A stretch of 64,000 nucleotides of DNA from Astrobacterium formosum (GTDB lineage: Bacteria; Pseudomonadota; Alphaproteobacteria; Rhizobiales; Xanthobacteraceae). The notes beneath the pieces were generated by a model, which did no database searches, was not told where the DNA came from, and was given only the letters and a program-made list of their open reading frames with translations. How positions within the stretch are numbered: the stretch's first letter is position 1; each line of letters begins with the position of its first letter. A program made the translations under genes and the position numbers. The DNA lies in the NCBI GenBank assembly GCA_030848545.1, contig JAVDCA010000005.1:213896-277895 (forward strand). The letters are read 5' to 3'. Positions 1 through 7,349 of this stretch are shown here, piece by piece.

Positions 1-888
1 AACACGAAGCCGATCCGTCGCGCCCAACAGGAGCGTCGCCGCGCCGGCGCCGATGCCGGAGAACGACACCAGGGTGCCGAGGGCGGGCGCCCCTTCGTTC
101 AGAACCTCGTGCACGTACTGGGGAAGCAGGACCGTGAAAGGCAAGCACAGCACACTGGTGGTCGCCAGCAGAATGATGTCGTTGTGCAATTGCGGATGCT
201 GCCGCAGCCATGTCCAGCATTCGTCGACTTCGTGCCGGAGCGACGATCGATCGCGCGCAACTCCCCCTTCGACGCGGGTCCGCTTCGCATACATGAAGCC
301 CAAGCCCGCCAGGGCGATCAGATAACTCACGCCATCGAAGAGGAAACAGCTCCCTTCACCGAAAGACACGATCAGAAAGCCCGCCAGCAACGGACCCGCA
401 ACGCGCGCGACGTTGACCTGCAGGCCATCCAGGGCGAGCGCCTTCTTGATCTCGACGTCGCCGCCGGCGAGGTCGGACAAGAAGGCCTGACGTGCCGGAA
501 GATCGAAGGCCGCGATGGCGCCACGTGCCATGCCCAGACAGACGATGCCTTCGGCCCCGAGAGCGTCACCGCTGGCGAGCAGAAACAGCACCAAGGCCTG
601 GGCGCAGAACAGGGACTGCGTGAGCAACAGAACCCGCCACCGGCAGCAGCGGTCCAGCAGGACCGCCGTGATCGGAGACAGCAGGAGCACGACGACTTGC
701 CCGCTGAATGCGGCAATTCCCAACCAGAGGACAGACTGGGTGAGGCGAAAAAGCAGCCATGCGACGGCGATTCGGGTGGTCCACGTGCCGACCGACGAGA
801 GACACTGGCTGGCGAGGAACAGGCGCCAGGATCGGGCGAACAGCCGCCCGTCGCCGGCCAGCGTGAACACGGCGCGTTTCACAACCAC
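1..888 (-). CDS. MFS-type exporter, 3' end missing
   Basis: Reading the minus strand from a GTG at 888 (or the GTG at 882, which has AGGAG 10 bases upstream) gives an open frame to the window edge, about 296 residues without the C-terminus. The protein is rich in hydrophobic helices and has the layout of the MFS_3/EntS-like drug or siderophore exporter group: an N-terminal segment with LFLASQCLSSVGTWTTR, a conserved ARGAIAAFDLPARQAFLSDL stretch in the fourth/fifth helix region, and a long central loop. It starts 42 bases after the cytochrome gene on the same strand, so it is probably the last gene of that operon. No ATG start is available in this frame. The substrate is unknown. The family assignment comes from sequence character only. 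Confidence 0.75.
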   Translation of the reverse strand, partial: MVVKRAVFTLAGDGRLFARSWRLFLASQCLSSVGTWTTRIAVAWLLFRLTQSVLWLGIAAFSGQVVVLLLSPITAVLLDRCCRWRVLLLTQSLFCAQALVLFLLASGDALGAEGIVCLGMARGAIAAFDLPARQAFLSDLAGGDVEIKKALALDGLQVNVARVAGPLLAGFLIVSFGEGSCFLFDGVSYLIALAGLGFMYAKRTRVEGGVARDRSSLRHEVDECWTWLRQHPQLHNDIILLATTSVLCLPFTVLLPQYVHEVLNEGAPALGTLVSFSGIGAGAATLLLGATDRLRV

Positions 889-930
889 CCCGCTCCTCGC
901 TTCTCCCGAACGCAAGCCGTCGCGATCCTG

Positions 931-1287
931 CTAGGGGACGACGACCTCGAAGGCGTGACAGTCCTTGCAGATCAATACGGAGGGTTTGTGCACCTTGTGG
1001 CATAGGGTGCAACGCAGGTCGCCCTGATGTGAGGCGTGGGGGTTGAAGGCGTAGGTCTTGCCGCCGAGATTCAAGGCGCGCGTGCGCACGTCGACGGTTG
1101 CGTGGCACGTCCGGCATATGGATGAGGACGCGGTTTTGGTCGGACTGTCGGTCTCATGGCAGCCGATGCAAGTCAGGGCCTGGTCGCGATGCTTGCCACG
1201 AAGGTCCTGCGCGACGATCGAGCCGCCGGACAGAAAGACACCCGCGCCGACGATCAGGAGTGATAGCGCCACCAACGAAGCACGCAT
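931..1287 (-). CDS. Exported tetrahaem cytochrome c
   Basis: A 118-residue protein with an N-terminal signal peptide (hydrophobic core LVALSLLIVGAGVFLSGG, likely cleaved after IVAQ). It has four CxxCH haem-attachment motifs: CIGCH, CRTCH, CTLCH and CKDCH. The size and four-haem spacing match the small tetrahaem domain (Cytochrom_c3_2/flavocytochrome c haem domain type) that feeds electrons to periplasmic flavoprotein reductases. It lies 97 bases downstream of a matching flavoprotein gene. In Shewanella flavocytochrome c these two parts are one polypeptide, whereas here they are separate genes. The inferred role is periplasmic electron transfer to the flavoprotein, probably from a membrane quinol dehydrogenase encoded elsewhere. 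Haem count is seen directly; the partner is inferred from adjacency. Confidence 0.9.
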   Translation of the reverse strand: MRASLVALSLLIVGAGVFLSGGSIVAQDLRGKHRDQALTCIGCHETDSPTKTASSSICRTCHATVDVRTRALNLGGKTYAFNPHASHQGDLRCTLCHKVHKPSVLICKDCHAFEVVVP

Positions 1288-1384
1288 TCGTTTCCCCGAC
1301 GTTCAGAAGCGATGATCGAGTGGAGTTGCAGAACCGATGGGCCGGCGGCGGCCCTTGAGGCCGCCGCCGGATTTCCCGCCCTGG

Positions 1385-2929
1385 TCACTTCTTCTGCGCG
1401 GCACGAATCGCCTGGGCGGCGAACCGCCCGGTGTTCATCGCCATGGAACTCGCGGCACCCTCGAGGAGGAGCGAGTACGAATCGCCGAAGATCCCGCCCG
1501 TTTCCACGCCGGCCGCATACAGCCCCGGAATCGGCGTGCCGTCCTGCTTGAGAACCTGCATGTCGGTGGTGGTGGCCGGGCCGCCCAAAGTGATCAGGGT
1601 GCCCTGCTGACCGCGAACGGCCCAGAACGGTCCCTTCTTCACCGGACGGATGAATTTGCGCGGCTTCGGGAACTCTTCGTCGTACCCTTGCACTGCGTAG
1701 CGGTTGTTGTCTTCGACCGTCTTGCGCAAGGCCGCCGGGTCGACGCCCATCTTGCCGGCCAGTTCCTCGATGGTGCTGCCCTTGAAGACATACCCCTCCT
1801 TCTGGCCGACCGTGAGGCCCTCGTCGAGCTTGTCGAGCTTGGCACCGACACGCACCCAGTCCGAATGGGAGATGTCGACGCCGGTCTTGATCATGTATTC
1901 GCGGGATTCGTCGTCGAATACGGAGAAGTAGAAGCCGCCGACGCGCGCCACGGCATGGTCGGTCACCATCCATTGCGGTGCATAGGCCTCGTCCATGAAG
2001 CGCGTGCCCTGCTTCGACACCCACATCCACGGCTGCCGGAGCACCGCGGTCAGTTGCGGATAGATGCCCATGCCGTAAAGCTGCGTGTTCGGGTCCTTGC
2101 CGGGCAGCCAGGCGCCGATGGCCAGGTGCGTCGACATGCCTTCGAGCTTGGCGCCGATCTTCTCGTACATCTTCGTGGCGTCGCCCTCGTGCCCGTTCGG
2201 CGGGCCGATGATGAGATAGGTCGGGTCGATGCCGTACTTCTTCAGCATGTCCTTGTTGTTGATGAAGCCGCCGGCCGCGAGCACGACACCGCCGCGCGCC
2301 TTGATTTCCACGGCGTCGCCGTCGGCGTTGTAGGCCACGACACCGGCGACGCGGCTGCCGTCCATGATCAGATCCTTGGCCGGCGTCTCGGTCATGACGA
2401 CGCCGCCGGCTTTCTTGAACGCCTGGGTCATCTTCTCGACGAACTCAATGCCTTGGCCATCCTTGAAGATGTGCCACGTGCGGTTGCCGTCGAGGAAGAG
2501 CGTCCGCACGTCGTGGATCGTCACGCCGTGAGCCACGATCCAGTCGATGGTCGCCCCGGAATTGTTGATCCAGCGACGCACCAGCGGGCCGTTGATGCGG
2601 CCGTGGTTGAATTCCATGGCGATCTTGAAGGCATCGTCCTTCGACATGCCGACATACATCTCCTTCTGGAACTGCGACTCGACCGCGAAGGTGCCCTCGA
2701 TGTAGAGCGACGAGCCACCCAAGGTCGGACGCTTTTCGAGAAGGATCGTCTTGAGGCCGGATTCCTGGGCCTCCACGGCGGCCGACAATCCGGCGGCACC
2801 CGAGCCGACGACGACGACGTCCACCTCGTGCGTGATCGTCTTGGCGACGGCCGCCGACCAGCCGATGGATGTCGCGAAAAATGCCGAAGACATGACGGCG
2901 CATGCCGCCAGCAACGCTCTTCTGTTCAT
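1385..2929 (-). CDS. Exported FAD-dependent reductase, fumarate-reductase flavoprotein-like
   Basis: A protein of about 514 residues from the ATG at 2929, chosen over the ATG at 2953 because it begins a clean signal peptide (MNRRALLAACAV, hydrophobic core, likely cleavage after AVA) and has GGGGG just upstream. The dinucleotide-binding motif GSGAAGLSAA follows the signal, and the FAD_binding_2 signatures GTRFMDE and GLYAAGVETGG are present. It belongs to the fumarate/urocanate reductase flavoprotein superfamily. The canonical fumarate-reductase sites are altered: where HHTMGG is expected there is TLITLGG, and where GGVHGxNRLGG is expected there is GGIFGDSYSLLLEG. The proton-donor/substrate arginine region is therefore not conserved, and the substrate is probably not fumarate. 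It acts in the periplasm with the neighbouring tetrahaem cytochrome. Confidence 0.85.
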   Translation of the reverse strand: MNRRALLAACAVMSSAFFATSIGWSAAVAKTITHEVDVVVVGSGAAGLSAAVEAQESGLKTILLEKRPTLGGSSLYIEGTFAVESQFQKEMYVGMSKDDAFKIAMEFNHGRINGPLVRRWINNSGATIDWIVAHGVTIHDVRTLFLDGNRTWHIFKDGQGIEFVEKMTQAFKKAGGVVMTETPAKDLIMDGSRVAGVVAYNADGDAVEIKARGGVVLAAGGFINNKDMLKKYGIDPTYLIIGPPNGHEGDATKMYEKIGAKLEGMSTHLAIGAWLPGKDPNTQLYGMGIYPQLTAVLRQPWMWVSKQGTRFMDEAYAPQWMVTDHAVARVGGFYFSVFDDESREYMIKTGVDISHSDWVRVGAKLDKLDEGLTVGQKEGYVFKGSTIEELAGKMGVDPAALRKTVEDNNRYAVQGYDEEFPKPRKFIRPVKKGPFWAVRGQQGTLITLGGPATTTDMQVLKQDGTPIPGLYAAGVETGGIFGDSYSLLLEGAASSMAMNTGRFAAQAIRAAQKK

Positions 2930-3021
2930 TCTAAACCCCCGCTCAATATTCATGGGCGAGCGGAGTAAGTATTATGGCACGAATAAGCGTCAAGTCCGTG
3001 TAACCCGCATTCCGTTACCAA

Positions 3022-3253
3022 GTAGTGCCACGGTTATTTACAAACAATTCCGGCCAGCTCCGCCCTTTATACCGGCGTAGTGCCACGTTCTGTCTGCACA
3101 TACGGGTGCCGCCGGCACGCCGCTGCGTCAACTTCCCCGATATCCCGGCGGAAGCACGGAACTTGATTTCTCGCCGTAGTGACACGGAGCGACGCTGCCG
3201 ACACGTCGATGTGGAGGCGGAGCCGGGAAAACGGCGGCGCCGTAGTGCCGAAC
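3022..3253. promoter_or_regulatory. Four direct copies of a GTAGTGCCAC motif upstream of the flavoprotein gene
   Basis: The 391-base gap between the AraC-type gene and the flavoprotein start holds four same-orientation copies of GTAGTGCCACGG. They are at 3022-3033 (GTAGTGCCACGG), 3077-3088 (GTAGTGCCACGT), 3174-3185 (GTAGTGACACGG) and 3242-3253 (GTAGTGCCGAAC). Start-to-start distances are 55, 97 and 68 bases. A near copy, GTAGTGGCACCG, lies at 4498-4509 upstream of the AraC gene. Repeated asymmetric sites are typical of AraC-family activators, so these are candidate operators for the neighbouring regulator. The repeats are seen directly; the binding role is inference. Nothing else was recognised in this gap. 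Confidence 0.55.
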
Positions 3254-3320
3254 TATTTTTTCTGCCCGCGAGAAGGAGGCTGCCGTTCGCCAGCAGAGAC
3301 CCTCGCCGCGGCACAAAACA

Positions 3321-4301
3321 TCAGGAGCCCGGCCGGCGCGGCGACGATTCCGATGGCCGGGATTCCTGGCGGTACTCGCGCGGCGAGAGACCGTAACGTT
3401 CCTTGAACCGCCGGGTGAAATGCGACAGATCGTTGAAGCCCCAGGAAAACGCTATCTCGCCGATCTGCCGTTGTGTCAGCGCCCGGTTGGACAGATCCTG
3501 CTGGCAACGTTCGAGCCGTTGCGACAGGACGTAGCGCGTGAAGGACAATTGCTCGTCGGCGAGCAGGTCGTTTATGTACCGTGCAGAAATTCCGAACTCG
3601 GCGGCGACCTGCGACAGCGACAACCGGGAATCCCGCAGACGGCTCTGGATGTGAGCCTTCAATCGATACAACATCACGGAGCGATGGGTCGACGACGACA
3701 CCGGCAGATCTTCCTGCCGCTCGGCGATGGCCATCGCCAGGAGATCGAGCGCCTGATCGTGCAGCCGGACCCGAACGGGCTCGGTGGCGTGATCGAAGGC
3801 GTGCGAGACACCGTTCCAGAACTGAAAGGCCAGCTGATCCAAAGGCCGCCGAGACGTGAATTTGGTAGCGGTGAACATCTCAACGGCACCGACCCTCGCG
3901 CGGACGAGATCGCGCGGCACCTGGAAAATCGTCATTGCGACTGTATTCGACCGCACTTCGAACGGACGCGTCGTATCGTAGAAGGCGAAGTCGCCGGATT
4001 CGAGCAGTGTTTCGCGGCCGTCCTGCGCGATTCCATCGCTTCCTTCCGTGACGAAAGCGACATGGAGGAAATCCCCATGGGCCCGCGCGATATGTCGACG
4101 CGTGCGGCAAACGTTCACGGGCTTGGTGGCGACCCGATTGCATCCGATATCACCCAACATCGACGCTTCGACATTGCCGTCGAAAACGTCCGCGTCGGAG
4201 GACCAACAGTCGAGACGCACGAACAGCTCGCTGATGATCTCCTGCCACCGCCCCACCCGTTCACGCGGCGGCACGTCGTCTGTGGTGAATATCTTGCCCA
4301 T
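3321..4301 (-). CDS. AraC-family transcriptional regulator
   Basis: A 326-residue protein with an AraC-binding-like N-terminal domain (roughly residues 20-190, PF14525 style: WQEIISELFVRLDC near the start, then a beta-rich section) and a C-terminal double helix-turn-helix (roughly 215-315). The second helix-turn-helix carries the family signature IAFSWGFNDLSHFTRRFKER followed by YGLSPREYR. It lies upstream of and in the same orientation as the flavoprotein/cytochrome/MFS genes, separated by a 391-base region with repeated sites. It is the obvious candidate activator of that operon. The inducer is unknown; members of this group usually sense small aromatic or carboxylic effectors. Confidence 0.88.
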   Translation of the reverse strand: MGKIFTTDDVPPRERVGRWQEIISELFVRLDCWSSDADVFDGNVEASMLGDIGCNRVATKPVNVCRTRRHIARAHGDFLHVAFVTEGSDGIAQDGRETLLESGDFAFYDTTRPFEVRSNTVAMTIFQVPRDLVRARVGAVEMFTATKFTSRRPLDQLAFQFWNGVSHAFDHATEPVRVRLHDQALDLLAMAIAERQEDLPVSSSTHRSVMLYRLKAHIQSRLRDSRLSLSQVAAEFGISARYINDLLADEQLSFTRYVLSQRLERCQQDLSNRALTQRQIGEIAFSWGFNDLSHFTRRFKERYGLSPREYRQESRPSESSPRRPGS

Positions 4302-4639
4302 GGGTCCCGCTTCTGAACCCGCCCCCAGGGGCGGCCGCAGGATACACGTCCGCAGTGCCTCGCACAGACTACATGAGCGCGCCCCGACTCGCAGGCAAAT
4401 TATTGTTCCGGCCCGGCCAAGTACCGCCCCTGCCGCCGTCTAGAATATGCGCCTGACGTGTGATTGCAAACCGAGCCCGACGGCCTCTCGACGAGCAGTA
4501 GTGGCACCGTATCGGTTGGACCGAGAACCAACCTACTGAATTGGCACGGAAATAGGCCGAGACCCCGGCCGCCCGGTCGTGCCACGAAGCTCGCGAGAGA
4601 CAGCCCCCGCCGGCGCCCGGAGCCCTCTTCGAGGTTGAG
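4302..4639. other. Intergenic region between AraC gene and transposase-like gene
   Basis: 338 bases without a supportable gene. The only structure seen is the GTAGTGGCACCG sequence at 4498-4509, a near copy of the four repeats found upstream of the flavoprotein gene. No convincing terminator or strong sigma-70 promoter was recognised. Confidence 0.4.
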
Positions 4640-6025
4640 ATGTTTTTCCGTTGCAAGAGATCCCACGGCATCGAATATCTCCAGTTGGTCCGGTGCGATC
4701 GCGTTCGCGGACGGCCGCGGCAGTCGGTGCTCGCCACACTGGGAAGAACCGCCGATCTGGTGGGAACCGGCGCCATCGACCGCATGCTGCGGTCCGCCGC
4801 GCGACTGAGCAAGTCGGCGATTGCAGTCACTGCCTCTAACAGCGACAGCGCGACCTTGACCCACCGCCGTCATATCGGACTTTCGCTCGTTTTCGAGCGC
4901 CTGTGGCGCGATGCCGGCTGTGATCAGGCGTTCGATGCCGTGCGATCACGACACGGGATATCTCCGGACCTCAAACGCATCGCATGGCTTCAGGCATGCG
5001 AACAACAGGTCGGCGGCAGAGACGATCCTGCGAGAGATACCGCCCCAGCCGACGACATCTGCCGCGCCACCCCGGCGGATGTGGAACGTGTCGCCGAACT
5101 GCTGGAATGCGAAAGGTCCAATGACCATGGCGGCTCTTGCCGGCTGCAGGAGGAGATAGAGGAGTTGATCTTCTTCCAGCAACCGCGCCCATCGGGCGAT
5201 TTCACGCTTGTTCTGCTCTGCGAGAAAGCGCAGCGCGCGAACAGGCCGGACCCGTTCGGGCCGGAATGGCGGCAGGCGGTCGCGGCGGGCGTCATCGACG
5301 GCGACGGCAGGATCGTCTGCTGCGAGGCCTGGGCCGGCGACGCCTTCACGGGCGCGGAACTGGAGCGAATGGTCACGCGCGTGCAGACGCGATTTGCGCC
5401 CGCGTCGATCGCCATTGCGGCCGATCCGGAAATGATCGACGGCAACACGTTTGCGATGCTGGACGACCGCGACAGCCATCCTCGTCTTGGCCCGCGTCCG
5501 GTCCTCGCTCCGGCTCCTCGACTGCACGCCCCCATCGGTGCGAGCCCGCTCTCCGGCCGCAATCTCGAATTGAGCCAGACCGCCGCGGATCACTCCGACC
5601 GAACGGAACTCCCGGCGGGCGCGAGCCGGGTGCGGGAAGCCTTTGGACCAATCTTGAACCGGTTCGTGCAACAAGAGCTCGGGTGCACGTCAGACGCGGG
5701 ACTCCGAAGCCAGATATTCTTCGCATCGCTGGGCCTGCGAATGCGCTTCGAATTCGAACGCCGCCTCGCCGAGAGCGGCCAAGCCTTGTCCTGCCAAACC
5801 CTGTCCTGCCAAGCCTTGTCTTGCCAAGCCTTGTCCTGCCAAGCCTTGTCTTGGAGCTCATTGATCGAAGAACTGCAGCAAATGCTGGAATTCGAGTTCG
5901 AGCACGCCAACGAACGCTACGTCTTGCGCACACCTTTGTCGAACCGGTCGAAGCTGGTTTTCGCCAGCCTCGGGATCGCACCATTGCCGTTGATCGAGCC
6001 CATGACCGCCAAAACCACTCCCTAA
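4640..6025 (+). CDS. Divergent IS1634/IS4-type transposase, probably decayed or repurposed
   Basis: A 461-residue open frame. The N-terminus (MFFRCKRSHGIEYLQLVRCD, then GRPRQSVLATLGR) matches the beginning of IS1634-group transposases. The middle contains SIAIAADPEMIDGNTFAMLD, which lines up with the family's VADRGMISAETI segment and keeps the catalytic aspartate while losing the arginine after it. The C-terminus (LRSQIFFASLGLRMRFEFERRL and YVLRTPLSNRSKLVFASLGI) matches the conserved end of the family. The region between them is short and poorly conserved, and an in-frame 15-bp tandem repeat interrupts the C-terminal part. No terminal inverted repeats were recognised, so it is most likely a fossil or a domesticated copy rather than an active element. 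Confidence 0.65.
   Translation: MFFRCKRSHGIEYLQLVRCDRVRGRPRQSVLATLGRTADLVGTGAIDRMLRSAARLSKSAIAVTASNSDSATLTHRRHIGLSLVFERLWRDAGCDQAFDAVRSRHGISPDLKRIAWLQACEQQVGGRDDPARDTAPADDICRATPADVERVAELLECERSNDHGGSCRLQEEIEELIFFQQPRPSGDFTLVLLCEKAQRANRPDPFGPEWRQAVAAGVIDGDGRIVCCEAWAGDAFTGAELERMVTRVQTRFAPASIAIAADPEMIDGNTFAMLDDRDSHPRLGPRPVLAPAPRLHAPIGASPLSGRNLELSQTAADHSDRTELPAGASRVREAFGPILNRFVQQELGCTSDAGLRSQIFFASLGLRMRFEFERRLAESGQALSCQTLSCQALSCQALSCQALSWSSLIEELQQMLEFEFEHANERYVLRTPLSNRSKLVFASLGIAPLPLIEPMTAKTTP
5780..5854 (+). repeat. Five tandem copies of a 15-bp unit inside the transposase-like gene
   Basis: Five contiguous 15-base units start at 5780, 5795, 5810, 5825 and 5840, with consensus CAAGCCTTGTCCTGC and one to three differences per unit. 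The unit length is a multiple of three, so the frame is preserved and the protein gains a QALSC repeat (the second unit reads QTLSC and the last ends in W). This is a minisatellite-like slippage tract. Confidence 0.95.
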
Positions 6026-6143
6026 AATCTGTCGGCCGACATCGTCCGGTTTCCTGCCGGGAGCCGGCCCGTTGCAGTACCGGGACTCGCAGGAGCAGGG
6101 AGTGCCGGTCGAATGCCAGACCCATATTGCCCCGCCGCCCCCC

Positions 6144-7133
6144 TCACGGACACAGCACGGCCGCTCCCGTAAGCCGGCCGCCACGCAGGTCGTCGAGCGC
6201 CTCGTTGGCGCGCGCGAGCGGATAGCGCGTCACCGCCGTGTGAACGCCGGCCCGCGGCGCCACGGCGAGGAACTCGCGGGCGTCCTCGCGGGTCAGGTTG
6301 GCGACCGAGACGATCCGGCGCTCCTCCCATAGGAGCGAATACGCAAAGCCCGGCACGTCCGACATGTGGATGCCGCCGCAGACGACGCTGCCGCCCTTTT
6401 TAACGACTTTGAGAGCCATCGGCACCAGCGCCCCCACCGGCGCGAAGATGATCGCGGCATCGAGCGGCTCGGGCGGCGGCTCGGTCGAGTTTCCCGCCCA
6501 GGCGGCGCCGAGCGAACGGGCGAAGTCCTGCGCCGCCACGTCGCCGTCGCGGGTGAAGGCGAACACTTTTCGGCCCTGCCACACCGCCACCTGGGCGAGG
6601 ATGTGGGCGGCGGCGCCGAAGCCGTAGAGGCCGAGTGTCTTCCCCTCGCCCGCCATACGGTAGCTGCGCCAGCCGATCAGCCCGGCGCACAGGAGCGGCG
6701 CCAGGGTGGCGGCGTCGGCATTCTCCGGCAGGGCGAAGCAGAAGCGCGCATCGGCGACCACATGGGTCGCATAGCCGCCGTCGCGGGTGTAGCCGGTGAA
6801 CAGCGGCGCGTCGCACAGGTTCTCGCGTTCCGTGCGGCAATATTCACACTGCCCGCATGTATATCCGAGCCAGGGGATGCCGACCCGCTCCCCCAAGGGC
6901 GTTTTCACCCCAGCGCCGACGGCCACGACACGGCCGACGATCTCGTGCCCGGGAACGATCGGCAGCTTCCCTTGGGGCAGCTCGCCGTCGACCACATGCA
7001 GGTCGGTGCGGCAGACCCCGCAGGCCTCGATCTCGACCAGCACGTCGCCGGCACCGGGCTGCGGTACTGACTGCTCGCGCATTACGAGCGGAGTGCCGGG
7101 TTTTTCCAGAACCATGCTGCGCATGACCGCCAT
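6144..7133 (-). CDS. Zinc-dependent alcohol dehydrogenase, MDR family
   Basis: A 329-residue medium-chain dehydrogenase/reductase. Zinc-site residues are visible: CGVCRTDLHVVDGE (catalytic Cys), GHEIVGRVVAVG (catalytic His and the GHE motif), and the four-Cys structural zinc loop in CGQCEYCRTERENLC. The nucleotide-binding domain carries GLYGFGAAAHILAQVA in place of the usual GxGxxG, so cofactor preference is not certain. It resembles the AdhA-like group that oxidises or reduces simple alcohols and aldehydes. The start may be MRSMVLEKPG three residues later. It is divergently arranged with pepN across 216 bases and appears to be a single-gene unit. Confidence 0.88.
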   Translation of the reverse strand: MAVMRSMVLEKPGTPLVMREQSVPQPGAGDVLVEIEACGVCRTDLHVVDGELPQGKLPIVPGHEIVGRVVAVGAGVKTPLGERVGIPWLGYTCGQCEYCRTERENLCDAPLFTGYTRDGGYATHVVADARFCFALPENADAATLAPLLCAGLIGWRSYRMAGEGKTLGLYGFGAAAHILAQVAVWQGRKVFAFTRDGDVAAQDFARSLGAAWAGNSTEPPPEPLDAAIIFAPVGALVPMALKVVKKGGSVVCGGIHMSDVPGFAYSLLWEERRIVSVANLTREDAREFLAVAPRAGVHTAVTRYPLARANEALDDLRGGRLTGAAVLCP

Positions 7134-7349
7134 GGCGTGACCTTCGGGATGGATCCGGGGGAGCCGCTGACTCTACAGGATGGCCGGCCCCCCAGAAAGC
7201 CGTTCGCCCGGCGCGCTCTGCCCACAAGCGGCCCAGGTTCCGGCCTAGACCGCAGGCTGCCTTGCGGCGCCCTGGTGCCGCGATTGTTCATGGCTTTCGC
7301 TCCGCCGCCTCGCTAGAAGTGGCTGGAATCCTGGAGTTAGCCCTCACAC

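Noticed and set aside
109..1005. 298-codon plus-strand open frame opposite the MFS and cytochrome genes
   Set aside because: The composition is Arg/Gln/His-rich without domain features, and the opposite strand encodes a convincing membrane transporter and a four-CxxCH cytochrome. It is a high-GC shadow frame.
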